Of a DNA stretch of 61,308 nt, positions 1-8,177 are shown piece by piece. The position numbers and the translations under genes were made by a program. Below the pieces are notes generated by a model. That model ran no database searches and was not told the DNA's origin. It was given only the letters and a program-made list of their open reading frames with translations. The stretch's first letter is position 1. Every line of letters begins with the position of its first letter. The DNA comes from Geobacteraceae bacterium (GTDB lineage Bacteria; Desulfobacterota; Desulfuromonadia; Geobacterales; Geobacteraceae): positions 55,792-117,099 of the forward strand of contig WSYB01000022.1 of assembly GCA_009773645.1 (NCBI GenBank), given 5' to 3'.

Positions 1-348
1 GCCCTGGCGCTGGATTCGCCCATGATGCTTATGGACGAGCCGTTCGGCGCCCTCGACGCCCTGACGCGCCGCAACCTCCAGGATGAACTCCTCCGTATCT
101 GGACCGAATTCCGGAAAACCATCATCTTCGTTACGCACAGTATCGAGGAATCTATCTATCTGGCCAACCGCGTGGTGGCCATGACCTACCGACCCGGCAC
201 GATCAAGAAGATCGTGCCCGTCCCTTTCGACCACCCCCGGGACATAAGTGCCCAGGAGTTCGTTCTGCTCCAGAGAGAGCTGACGCAGATGGTCATGGAA
301 GAGCAGATGCGGCACCGGAACGCGGAAAGGGCCGTTACCGCAGGTTAG
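1..348 (+). CDS. ABC transporter ATP-binding protein (nitrate/sulfonate/taurine type), 3' end only
   Basis: This is the C-terminal part of an ABC ATPase whose 5' end lies outside the window; the frame is open from base 1. The Walker B segment ([10 protein letters not shown], with the D-loop ALD) and the H-loop histidine (FVTHSIEES) are present. The tail, with YRPGTIKK and many charged residues, fits the SsuB/TauB/NrtD group that powers uptake of nitrate, sulfonates, taurine or similar small anions at the inner membrane. The substrate cannot be told from this fragment. It ends 11 bases before the chemoreceptor frame. Confidence 0.85.
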   Translation, partial: ALALDSPMMLMDEPFGALDALTRRNLQDELLRIWTEFRKTIIFVTHSIEESIYLANRVVAMTYRPGTIKKIVPVPFDHPRDISAQEFVLLQRELTQMVMEEQMRHRNAERAVTAG

Positions 349-359
349 GGTGGAGCCTG

Positions 360-2573
360 ATGTCCGGCAGCACCCCGTCAGAGTTTTGTCACTCAAGGGA
401 GGCGCCCGTGAAGCTTTCTCAAATTGTCACATGTGCAGGAAACATGAGGCTCAGGGCGAAAATGCTCTGTCTCGCCGGCATTGTGTTCGCCGGTTTTTTC
501 CTCTCCGCGTTTTCGGGGCTCTACCTCCTCAATCAAGTGAGGATCGGGAGTCCCATATACACAAAGATCAAGAATAACAACGTCGCCCTCGAGCGTATCG
601 CCATCCTCCGGGCGGCCATCGGCCAAGTCAAAGCCAACGCCGGGTTCCTCATCATGGGAAGGGACCCTTCCGTCATCGGGCGATTACAGGCGGATATCCG
701 GCATGCAACCACCGAAATCGACGACAAGTTTTCGGAGATCCTGAATCTGGCGGACATGATCGGGAGGAAGACCGACCTCATGGAGGCGAAGGAGGCATGG
801 CAGGAGTATGCGCAGAACCTGCAGAACAGCGTGATCCCCGCGGTTCTCGGAGGGAACCCGGACTATGCGAAGAAGTTCGACAATGAAACACAGAAGCCAC
901 TCTACAACAAATGCATCGACAGCATCAACGAAGAGGTCGATCAGATCAAGAACGGGGTCAACGATCTCGAAGCGGGTGCCGTCAACGTCGTCCGTTTGAA
1001 AATAACCTATTCCGCAGCGATCAGTCTCATGATCTTCGTCGTCATCCTTTCCTCCATCCTCGTCTTAACCCGAAGCATTATCCGCCCCATGCAGCAGGGT
1101 GTCGCCTTTGCCCAATCTGTGGCGGAAGGGAATCTTTCTGAACGGCTTGAGAGCATCACCGGTGGGGAAATCGGGGCGCTTACCGAGGCGCTCAATGGGA
1201 TGGCGAAGGGGCTCAGCGTTACCGTCGCACAGATCACCTGCTCGGCCCAGGAACTGACCGTCATTTCCCAGAGTATATACAAGAGCTCCAAGCTCGTGAT
1301 CAACGCCGCCGAACTCCAGGCAGGCGGGATAAGCAAAACCTCGACCGCGGTGGGGGAGATCAACACATCAATAATGAAGGTGTCGGAAGGTGTTGGTATA
1401 CTTTCCGCTTCCGCGTCGGTAAGTGCCTCATCAGTGATGGAAATAGCGGCGAGCCTGGAGGAGACGGCTATGAACGTGGATAAGCTTGCACGCTCGGTCG
1501 AAGAGGTGAGTTCCTCCATCATGCAGATGGCCGCCTCCATCAGCCAGATCGAGAGAGGTACGCAGGCACTCTCGGACGAGGCAGCCACCACCGCCTCGTC
1601 CATCGCCGAGATGGACGCAGCCATCAAACAGATAAAAACGAGCGCCATTGAGACCGCCTCCATCGCCGCGGCGGTGGAGAAGGACGCCCAACTGGGCAAA
1701 TCCTCGGTGGATGCTGCCATCAACGGGATGAGCAGGATCAGGCAATCGTCCCGGATAACCTCCGAAGTGATTCATACCCTTTCGACCAAGGCCGAGAACA
1801 TCGGCGCGATCCTCTCGGTCATCGACGAGGTGGCGGAACAGACCAACCTCCTGGCCCTGAACGCCGCCATCATAGCCTCCCAGGCCGGGGAGCACGGCAA
1901 AGGCTTCGCGGTGGTTGCAGATGAAATAAAGGAACTGGCCGATCGCACGAGCAGTTCCACCAGGGAAATCGTGAACCTGATCAAGGGGGTGCAGGATGAG
2001 ACCCGCCGAGCGGTCGAGGTCATCAGCCAGGCGGAGCAGAGCATTGCCGAAGGGGAGCTCCTGTCGAAGGATTCCGGAGAGGCCCTCAACAAGATCGTTA
2101 CCGGGGCACAGCGAGCCGTCGACTGGGTGAACGGAATCGCACGCGCCACGGTGGAGCAGGCCAACGGAAGCATGGTGATCCGTATGGCAATGGAGCGGGT
2201 CTCCGACATGGTGGGGCAGATCGCCCGCTCCACCAAGGAGCAGACTACCGGCAGCGAGATGATTATTGCGGCGGCGCAGCGGATGCGAGAGCTTACAAAT
2301 CAGGTGAACAAGTCCACCCGTGAGCAGAGCAAGGTTGGCAGCGTCATTGCCCGTTCCACCGAGGAGATCGATGAAATGATCCGGCAGATCAAGGACGCTT
2401 GTGACAAGCAGATGATGGGGAGCGAACATATCGTTCACGCCATGAATGACATTCAGCAGTCGACGAGCGTTAACCTTGAAGCGGCCAGGGTTATGGACGA
2501 GGCGGTTTCAAACCTCTCCGGCCAGATAAAAGTCCTCCAGACCGAGATGGTCGGGTTCACGGTGGAAGGGTAG
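360..2573 (+). CDS. Methyl-accepting chemotaxis protein
   Basis: Transmembrane chemoreceptor that passes ligand signals to a CheA/CheW array. It has a first membrane helix near residues 35-58, a helical periplasmic domain of the 4HB type (roughly 60-215), a second helix near 216-240, a HAMP domain and a long signalling coiled coil. The hairpin tip reads [11 protein letters not shown] followed by [20 protein letters not shown], a variant of the usual [20 protein letters not shown]. The start is uncertain. ATG 360 has GTGGAG upstream. An in-frame GTG at 408 has a better AAGGGAGG site (395-402) and would give a 721-residue protein beginning MKLSQIVT. Confidence 0.93.
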   Translation: MSGSTPSEFCHSREAPVKLSQIVTCAGNMRLRAKMLCLAGIVFAGFFLSAFSGLYLLNQVRIGSPIYTKIKNNNVALERIAILRAAIGQVKANAGFLIMGRDPSVIGRLQADIRHATTEIDDKFSEILNLADMIGRKTDLMEAKEAWQEYAQNLQNSVIPAVLGGNPDYAKKFDNETQKPLYNKCIDSINEEVDQIKNGVNDLEAGAVNVVRLKITYSAAISLMIFVVILSSILVLTRSIIRPMQQGVAFAQSVAEGNLSERLESITGGEIGALTEALNGMAKGLSVTVAQITCSAQELTVISQSIYKSSKLVINAAELQAGGISKTSTAVGEINTSIMKVSEGVGILSASASVSASSVMEIAASLEETAMNVDKLARSVEEVSSSIMQMAASISQIERGTQALSDEAATTASSIAEMDAAIKQIKTSAIETASIAAAVEKDAQLGKSSVDAAINGMSRIRQSSRITSEVIHTLSTKAENIGAILSVIDEVAEQTNLLALNAAIIASQAGEHGKGFAVVADEIKELADRTSSSTREIVNLIKGVQDETRRAVEVISQAEQSIAEGELLSKDSGEALNKIVTGAQRAVDWVNGIARATVEQANGSMVIRMAMERVSDMVGQIARSTKEQTTGSEMIIAAAQRMRELTNQVNKSTREQSKVGSVIARSTEEIDEMIRQIKDACDKQMMGSEHIVHAMNDIQQSTSVNLEAARVMDEAVSNLSGQIKVLQTEMVGFTVEG

Positions 2574-2736
2574 CCCGTGAGCTTGAGCGTGCGGAAATAC
2601 CCGACATGATAATCGCGCGAATTCCGCTCCGAATTCCCCCCGAATTCCGCATGAACCTTTTCTTTCTTTGGACCGCAGGGTATCATGGAGAGGCAAAGGA
2701 CCTATATGGTCCTTTTTTGTTTTGGCTTCCGTAAAG

Positions 2737-2998
2737 ATCGGCCAAAATATCGGCCAACAAAATTAAAAAGTGAAAAACGTGTTTATTTATTTGGTAAAAC
2801 AAGGTACAAAAACATCGGCCAAAATATCGGCCAAAACTTCTACATCTTTTACTTGTAATTAATTGCAATAACGCGTTTTGATTTAAATTTTTATATTCCA
2901 CTATCGGCCTAGCAACCGGTCAAGTTTTCGACATGAAGAATAATTCTCGTGTAAAAATGGCCCAATAACTAATTAAAGTCATAGATTTGATATCGGCC
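2737..2998. repeat. Six ATCGGCC repeats upstream of fic
   Basis: The heptamer ATCGGCC occurs at 2737, 2749, 2814, 2826, 2903 and 2992. The first four form two pairs, each with 12-base spacing and the pattern ATCGGCCAAAAT-ATCGGCC, and the pairs lie 77 bases apart. The last copy ends 31 bases before the likely fic start codon. The surrounding 2574-3029 gap is AT-rich and otherwise holds no recognisable gene. A protein-binding array (operator or iteron-like) is inferred, not shown. Confidence 0.6.
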
Positions 2999-3029
2999 AA
3001 AAGAGTGCCCAATGTCTGGGGGAATTAAC

Positions 3030-4244
3030 ATGGCAGGTGGTTATTATACAAAAATTTCGGAAATGGAACCAATGATGCCTACTGATCCTACGGGAGAGTT
3101 GGGTGATTTGGCGATTGAGGTCATTCGTAAATCTGCCGCCATTAGTGCCGCTGTTCATCCAGTCACCCGTAGAGGAATCGTGGAATTAGTAAGAAGAATG
3201 AATAGTTACTATTCCAATTTAATAGAAGGGCATAACACCCATCCTGTAGACATTGATCGCGCTATGCGAGAAGACTTTTCCAAAGACCCCGCAAAAAGAG
3301 CAAGACAATTGGAAAGTAAAGCACATGTAGAAGTGCAGAAACGGATCGAGGCGCGCATCGAGGATATTCCGGAACTAGTCATTACAAGCAAAAATTTTTT
3401 GTGCTGGATACATAAAGAATTTTATGAGCGGATGCCGGAGGAGTATCTTGTCGTACAACGTGCAGATGGAAAAACTGAAAAGGTGATCCCTGGTGAAACA
3501 AGGGAATCAGAGGTTGAGGTTGGGAGGCATTTGCCACCTAAATCAGAATGCCTAAGCACTTTTATGAAAAGATTCGAAGAAGTCTACGACCCTCACAAAC
3601 TGAAAGGTTTAAATAAAGTTATCGCGGCGGCGGCATCTCATCACCGTCTTGCATGGATTCATCCTTTTCTGGATGGCAATGGGCGAGTTACGCGTCTTAT
3701 GACTCATGCCTACCTAAAAAAGGCAAAAATTGATGGCCACGGGTTGTGGACTGTTTCACGAGGTTTTGCAAGAAATCGTGAAGGGTATCTTGCTGCCTTG
3801 GCGGGGGCAGACCAACCTCGTAGAGGAGATCTAGATGGTCGAGGAAATTTGACACAAGCGGGGCTGTTTGGATTTTGTAAGTTTTTCCTCAAAATTGCTA
3901 TTGACCAAATTGACTTTATGTCGGGCCTTTTGGATTTGGACGGAATGCAGAAAAGAATCCAATCGCTGGTTGATCGTCAAGTTTCTTTTGGTGAATTGAA
4001 ACCTGAAGCTGGTCATTTACTGAGAGATGTATTTTTACGTGGGGAAATACCTCGTGGAGAAATCCCGAATATCATCGGAATGCCCGAACGCTCGGCGCGT
4101 AGGGTTGTCAGAACTCTACTGCAAAAAAAGTATTTAGTTTCTGATTCGGAAAAGGGACCTGTAATGCTCGGTTTTCCGGCATCAATGGTTGGGTATTATT
4201 TCCCTCGCCTTTATCCTGAGGGAGTTGAAGCCGACCTTCATTAG
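3030..4244 (+). CDS. Fic family protein (putative AMPylator), class II type
   Basis: Fic enzymes transfer AMP or other phosphate-linked groups to protein hydroxyl groups. The core motif HPFLDGNGRVTR matches HPFx(D/E)GNGRxxR in full, so the catalytic histidine (about residue 211) and the nucleotide-binding loop are intact. An inhibitory helix motif, SNLIEG, matches (S/T)xxxE(G/N) and lies N-terminal to the core, which is the class II, self-inhibited layout. The C-terminus (LLQKKYLVSDSEKGPVML) resembles a winged helix. ATG 3030 is chosen because GGGGGA precedes it by 6 bases; ATG 3012 has no such site. Base composition is clearly lower in GC than the flanking genes, which suggests acquisition. 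No antitoxin-like partner gene is adjacent. Confidence 0.9.
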   Translation: MAGGYYTKISEMEPMMPTDPTGELGDLAIEVIRKSAAISAAVHPVTRRGIVELVRRMNSYYSNLIEGHNTHPVDIDRAMREDFSKDPAKRARQLESKAHVEVQKRIEARIEDIPELVITSKNFLCWIHKEFYERMPEEYLVVQRADGKTEKVIPGETRESEVEVGRHLPPKSECLSTFMKRFEEVYDPHKLKGLNKVIAAAASHHRLAWIHPFLDGNGRVTRLMTHAYLKKAKIDGHGLWTVSRGFARNREGYLAALAGADQPRRGDLDGRGNLTQAGLFGFCKFFLKIAIDQIDFMSGLLDLDGMQKRIQSLVDRQVSFGELKPEAGHLLRDVFLRGEIPRGEIPNIIGMPERSARRVVRTLLQKKYLVSDSEKGPVMLGFPASMVGYYFPRLYPEGVEADLH

Positions 4245-4282
4245 CCGGTTAAGGAAAAACGGCAATCGACGCAATAACACGT

Positions 4283-4450
4283 TTAACGCTGGTCGAGAGA
4301 CTTGGTCCCGTCATCGCCGCTGGCGGCCTTCTTGAAATTCCTTATCCCGCTCCCCAGAGCCTGCCCCAGCTGGGGGAGCTTGGCAGGGCCGACCACGACG
4401 AGCGTCAGGACCAGTATGATGATCATTTCCGGCAAACCGAATCCAAACAT
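4283..4450 (-). CDS. tatA: Sec-independent translocase protein TatA/TatE
   Basis: A 55-residue protein with one N-terminal membrane helix (MFGFGLPEMIIILVLTLVVV), a hinge GPAKLPQLG, an amphipathic helix (LGSGIRNFKKA) and a short polar tail. This is the TatA/E fold, which forms the pore for folded twin-arginine substrates. The start at 4450 has GAAGGAG upstream; a longer upstream frame is not needed. It is the last gene of the formate dehydrogenase operon, whose catalytic subunit carries a Tat signal, so a dedicated or supplementary TatA for that enzyme is a reasonable inference. No tatB or tatC is nearby. Confidence 0.9.
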   Translation of the reverse strand: MFGFGLPEMIIILVLTLVVVGPAKLPQLGQALGSGIRNFKKAASGDDGTKSLDQR

Positions 4451-4511
4451 TGCTGTTCTCCTTCTCTGAAACGATTGAAAGTCGCACCTTTCCCTGGTGC
4501 AGGCACGGACG

Positions 4512-6005
4512 TTACGAGGCCGCCTCGACGGCCGCACATTCCGCCGGCGCCGGCTGCTGTTCCTCTTCCCTTAGTCGGTAATAGTCGGCGGGGGTGTTGA
4601 TGTTGCTGAACGAGCTGAACGACGGATCAAACCGGGCGACATCCGCCTCGGCAAGCACCGCCACCGGGACCTTTGGGAAAAAGGAGACAATCCGCTTTTC
4701 TCCCGCCCGGAGCGCCTCCTCCACGGGCGCACGACACGCCCTGGTGTAGAGGGCATGGAGCGGCTCACCCCCCCGGCCGCTGCTGGGCATGACCACCGCG
4801 TGTCCCCCGGGGCGGCCGACGATGTACCGGATCAGATCGCTCCGCAGATAGGGCATGTCGCAGGCAACGACGAAGACCGCCTCCGTGGCGCTGTGGACGA
4901 GACCGGCATGAATCCCCGCCAGGGCTCCCATGCCGGGGTAGAGGTCGGACACCTTCCGGCACGGCAGGAAGCCGTACTGCTCCGGGGTGTTGGTGACGAC
5001 GATGACCTCGGGGAACAGTTCCGCCAGTTGCCGATGGATCGCCTCGATGAAGCGCCCTCCCCGGTAGGGAAGAAGCGCCTTGTTGCTTCCCATGCGGGAG
5101 GAGGCGCCGCCGGCCAGGATAACGCCTGTGATGCCGGAGATGCAGGTGGGAATCTGATGTAGGGGCGATCTTTGTGATCGCCCGCTGTTATGGGCAAATT
5201 CCTGGGCGAATACAAGATTCACCCCTGCAGGTGGCGCGACCACCAACCGTTGATGATGGGCATAAACCGTGAACTTCCCCCCGCGCACATAGCCGGCGAG
5301 GGTAATACCCGCTTCCTCGCACATCCGGACCGCCTGGTCGGTGGGAGAGGTGCGCGACGCGATCAGGGCGATGCCGAGCCGCGCCGCCTTGGCGGCCATC
5401 TCGGTGGAGACCCGCCCCGAGGTGACGAGGAGTTTCCCCGCGAGATCGATCCCCTTCAGGAGTGCCTCGCCGGCGATCCGGTCGAGGGTGTTGTGCCGGC
5501 CGATGTCCTCGGCGTAGAGGATGATTCTGCCGTCGATATCCCCCACCGCGGCCGAGTGAATCCCTCCATGGCTCCGATAGCTTTCCGCCTTCCGGGCCAG
5601 TTCCTCCATGAGGGCAAAGACGGCTGTAGGGGCGACCCGATGGGTCGCCCGATCAGGGCGAGGCAGTGCCTCGCCCCTACCATCCGCAGCCGGAAGGGTG
5701 AAGGTGATCCCCGTGCCGCATCCGGAGGTGAGGATCGGCTTCAGGCGCTCCGGAAGCTCCCCCTTGATCCTGACATTGGCGATGCCGTAGTCGTCGCAGA
5801 CCGAGAGCATGTGGAAGTCGTCCACCGAGTCGACGAACCCCTGCAGCCGCAGGAACCCGGCCACGAGGAAGCGCAGGTCATGGGGCGAGGCGATGAGCGT
5901 CGCGATCTCGCGGCCGTTCACGTGGAGGACCAGGGGGAACTCGCTGACGATGTCCCCCTGCTGCTCTTCGAGACGGCCGTCGGTGTAAGCATAGATGGTT
6001 TTCAC
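4512..6005 (-). CDS. fdhD-mobA: FdhD-MobA fusion: formate dehydrogenase sulfurtransferase plus Mo-cofactor guanylyltransferase
   Basis: The N-terminal part is FdhD, which passes sulfur to the molybdenum/tungsten cofactor of formate dehydrogenase. It shows the loop TSGCGTG with one cysteine, the SHGGIHSAA and EDIGRHNTLDRI blocks and VTSGRVSTEM. The C-terminal part is MobA, which attaches GMP to molybdopterin: VILAGGASSRMGSNKALLPY, then VVACDMPYL. In most genomes these are separate genes. Two palindromic repeats lie inside the frame: 5625-5680 adds about 19 residues to FdhD, and 5158-5184 sits exactly between the domains. The start is GTG 6005 (AAGGA upstream); the longer frame to 6065 is translated repeat DNA. 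Activity of the interrupted FdhD is untested. Confidence 0.88.
   Translation of the reverse strand: MKTIYAYTDGRLEEQQGDIVSEFPLVLHVNGREIATLIASPHDLRFLVAGFLRLQGFVDSVDDFHMLSVCDDYGIANVRIKGELPERLKPILTSGCGTGITFTLPAADGRGEALPRPDRATHRVAPTAVFALMEELARKAESYRSHGGIHSAAVGDIDGRIILYAEDIGRHNTLDRIAGEALLKGIDLAGKLLVTSGRVSTEMAAKAARLGIALIASRTSPTDQAVRMCEEAGITLAGYVRGGKFTVYAHHQRLVVAPPAGVNLVFAQEFAHNSGRSQRSPLHQIPTCISGITGVILAGGASSRMGSNKALLPYRGGRFIEAIHRQLAELFPEVIVVTNTPEQYGFLPCRKVSDLYPGMGALAGIHAGLVHSATEAVFVVACDMPYLRSDLIRYIVGRPGGHAVVMPSSGRGGEPLHALYTRACRAPVEEALRAGEKRIVSFFPKVPVAVLAEADVARFDPSFSSFSNINTPADYYRLREEEQQPAPAECAAVEAAS
5158..5184. repeat. GTAGGGGCG palindrome at the fdhD-mobA junction
   Basis: TGTAGGGGCGATC is followed by TTTGT and GATCGCCC, giving an 8-base-pair hairpin (GGGCGATC/GATCGCCC). 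It is translated on the minus strand as part of a linker (GRSQRSPLHQ) between the two enzyme domains. The same TGTAGGGGC end is found at 5625, 18082 and 29666. Confidence 0.75.
5625..5680. repeat. GTAGGGGCG double-hairpin repeat inside fdhD
   Basis: The element begins TGTAGGGGCGACCC and ends TCGCCCCTAC. It contains two hairpins, GGGCGACCC/GGGTCGCCC and GGGCGAGGCA/TGCCTCGCCC. It is read in frame as GRGEALPRPDRATHRVAPT within FdhD. Its termini match those of the repeats at 18078-18111 and 29666-29724. Confidence 0.8.
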
Positions 6006-6020
6006 TTCAAAATCCTTTTT

Positions 6021-6110
6021 CACCACGGAGACACGGAGGCACAGAGAAAACCGGAGAAACCCCACCTCATGTAATTCATGTTTTTTCTCCGTGTCTCTGT
6101 GTCTCTGTGG
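6021..6110. repeat. CACAGAGACACGGAG-type inverted repeat between the membrane subunit gene and fdhD
   Basis: The left arm CACCACGGAGACACGGAGGC plus ACAGAGAAAA is mirrored by TTTTTTCTCCGTGTCTCTGT plus GTCTCTGTGG. The arms are about 30 bases long and the loop about 30. This could act as a processing or termination hairpin between the two genes. Similar short-unit repeats are common in intergenic DNA of this group (general knowledge). Confidence 0.75.
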
Positions 6111-6125
6111 CAGATTATCAAATCT

Positions 6126-7334
6126 TTACGCCTCGCTCCCCACCTTGCCGTGCCCGTGCTTCTCGATCTTGTGGAAATGATCGGGAATCGTGTAGTCGGT
6201 GGCCTCGGGATGGTGCTCGAAGACCGGGAAGTACTTGGCGACCAGCACGAAGAAGAGTATGTGGGCCGCGATGATCCCGACGGTCACGACGGACTCGAGA
6301 AACGACGGGGTGTAGATCTGCTGGTTCGCCTGCTCCATCCCGAACATGGAGACGTTGAAGCGGTTCAGCACGAGGCCGAAGATGACCAGGCTCGCCGCCC
6401 GGAGCTGCATCTGCTTGTCGGTGCGGATCTTTCGCGTCAGGAACATGGCGAACGGCAGCAGCACGCCGACGACCACCTCCACCGCGAAGAGGGCAGTCAT
6501 CACCTGCCGGTCGAAAAGTTCCCCGTGCGCAAGGAAGGCCAGGGCGTAAGCCTTTACGGCGATGTAAACCCCCATCACCCAGGGGATGATCTTTGTCAGC
6601 GTCGCCAGGAGCTCGGACTCGTCCGGCTGCCCCATGTACTTGTGGACGAGGCTCGCCTCGAAGATGACGATGGAGAGACCGGTGAAGATCGCCGAAAGCC
6701 AGAACTGGAGCGGCAGCAGCGGGTTGTACCAGAGGTTGTGCAGCTTGTCCACGGCGATGAGGAAGAAGGTCCCCAGGGTCGACTGGTGGAGGGTGGAGAT
6801 CATCGCCGCCAGGATGGCGAAGGGGACCTCCAGGGTGCGCAGGAGCCTCAGCGGGATGTGCCAGCCGAACCTCTCTGAGACCGGGTGGAGGAACTCCAGG
6901 AAGAGAACCGTGGTGTACGCCATGACGCACATGGAGACCTCGAACATCGGGGAGTGGACGTTCCAGTAGAGGAGGACGTTGATCCCCCGCTGAGGCTGGC
7001 CCAGGTCGAGCAGGAGCCCGATGCAGACCAGCGAATAGCCGAGGAAGCCGGTGATGATGGCCGGACGGACCAGCGGCTCCAGCTTCTTGATGTGGAAGAC
7101 GTGGGCCACGATGCCGATGGTGAAGGCGCCGGCCGCCAGCGGCACGGAAGTAACGACGTCGAAGGATATCCAGAGCCCCCAGGGATAGGTGTCGTTCAGG
7201 TTGGTGGTCGCACCCAGGCCGAAGATGAAACGGATGAGGGAAGCAAGCGCTCCCAGGCCCACGAGGACCATCATGAGCTTGATGAAGCGATGGTACCCCT
7301 TTATTTCATTCATTACGATGCGTGCTGCGGTCAT
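6126..7334 (-). CDS. Formate dehydrogenase membrane subunit, NrfD/HybB family
   Basis: A hydrophobic 402-residue protein with about nine to ten predicted membrane helices. It begins with an amphipathic N-terminus, then FIKLMMVLVGLGALASLIRF and the motif NDTYPWGLWISFDV typical of HybB-like NrfD proteins. Members of this family anchor periplasmic oxidoreductases and pass electrons to menaquinone. Here it replaces the cytochrome b subunit (FdnI) of the E. coli enzyme. ATG 7334 follows the fdnH stop directly (TAAATG), with GGAGGAG upstream, so translation is probably coupled. The C-terminus is rich in His and charged residues. Confidence 0.92.
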   Translation of the reverse strand: MTAARIVMNEIKGYHRFIKLMMVLVGLGALASLIRFIFGLGATTNLNDTYPWGLWISFDVVTSVPLAAGAFTIGIVAHVFHIKKLEPLVRPAIITGFLGYSLVCIGLLLDLGQPQRGINVLLYWNVHSPMFEVSMCVMAYTTVLFLEFLHPVSERFGWHIPLRLLRTLEVPFAILAAMISTLHQSTLGTFFLIAVDKLHNLWYNPLLPLQFWLSAIFTGLSIVIFEASLVHKYMGQPDESELLATLTKIIPWVMGVYIAVKAYALAFLAHGELFDRQVMTALFAVEVVVGVLLPFAMFLTRKIRTDKQMQLRAASLVIFGLVLNRFNVSMFGMEQANQQIYTPSFLESVVTVGIIAAHILFFVLVAKYFPVFEHHPEATDYTIPDHFHKIEKHGHGKVGSEA

Positions 7335-8177
7335 TTAGTTCTCCTCCTTCCGCGTCGATTCGGCGGCTTTTTTCTCCGCCTCTTCCGCCCTGATCCGGTC
7401 CTTGCGGTGCTGGAACCACGAGATCATAGAGAGCGATCCTCCCACCGTCAGGAAGATCCCCGGCACGAGCCGCAGGGCCTGCCAGGTGTAGGACGGCAGC
7501 GGCCGCAGGGTCACCTTCTTGAAGCCGAGTTCGTCGAGGGGCTGGTGGGTGAGGTAGAGGACACTGGTACCCCCCGCTTCCTCCTTGCCGTAGATGAACT
7601 TGTAGTAACGGTCGGGCTTGGCGGCGATCCGCTTCTCTGCCTCCCTGACCATCTCGTCGCGGGGACCGTAGGCGATGGCCGTGGGGCAGGCGGTGGCGCA
7701 GGCGGGCTGGAGCCCCTCCTTCACCCTGCTGTAGCAGCCGGTGCACTTCTTCACAAGGGGAAACGCCTTGCTCCACTCGTACTTGGGGACCCCGAAGGGG
7801 CAGGCGACCATGCAGAAGCGGCAGCCGATGCACTTCTTGGCGTCATAGACCACCGGCCCCTCCCCGGTCTTCCGGAAGGCACCGACCGGGCAGACGGAGG
7901 CGCATGCCGGGTCGTTGCAGTGCATGCACATCTCCTTGTAGAAGGCGAACTCGTTCTGCCCGAGCTTCTGGTAGTCCTTGAACTTCACCCGGGTGAAGGT
8001 GTGCTCGGACATACCGGGGGGGTTCTGGTACCCCTCGCCGCTGAAGAACTTCGTGTTCTCGGCCTTCAGCTGGTTCCACTGCTTGCAGGCCACCTGGCAG
8101 CCGCGGCAGCCGGTGCACTTGGTCGTATCGATCAGAAACGTCCTGGTTTTGGTGAAATCAATGGTACCGGAACTCAT
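7335..8177 (-). CDS. fdnH: Formate dehydrogenase iron-sulfur subunit
   Basis: A 280-residue electron-transfer subunit with four [4Fe-4S] cysteine clusters: CTGCRGCQVAC, CMHCNDPACASVC, CIGCRFCMVAC and CTGCYSRVKEGLQPAC, with related cysteines in between. The TKCTGCRGCQVACKQWNQL start is typical of FdnH/FdoH. One membrane helix near the C-terminus (PGIFLTVGGSLSMISW) anchors it on the periplasmic side and connects to the quinone-reducing subunit. The start codon overlaps the fdnG stop (ATGA, 8174-8177), as in tightly coupled operons. It carries electrons from the FdnG clusters to the NrfD-type protein. Confidence 0.94.
   Translation of the reverse strand: MSSGTIDFTKTRTFLIDTTKCTGCRGCQVACKQWNQLKAENTKFFSGEGYQNPPGMSEHTFTRVKFKDYQKLGQNEFAFYKEMCMHCNDPACASVCPVGAFRKTGEGPVVYDAKKCIGCRFCMVACPFGVPKYEWSKAFPLVKKCTGCYSRVKEGLQPACATACPTAIAYGPRDEMVREAEKRIAAKPDRYYKFIYGKEEAGGTSVLYLTHQPLDELGFKKVTLRPLPSYTWQALRLVPGIFLTVGGSLSMISWFQHRKDRIRAEEAEKKAAESTRKEEN

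Noticed and set aside
5190-6074. A 294-codon plus-strand frame opposite fdhD
   Set aside because: Antisense to clear FdhD motifs; translation is Arg/Gly/Asp-rich without domain features.
6078-6878. A 266-codon plus-strand frame opposite the membrane subunit gene
   Set aside because: The minus-strand product has clear membrane helices and NrfD motifs; the plus-strand frame starts in a repeat and is Asp/Glu/His-rich noise.
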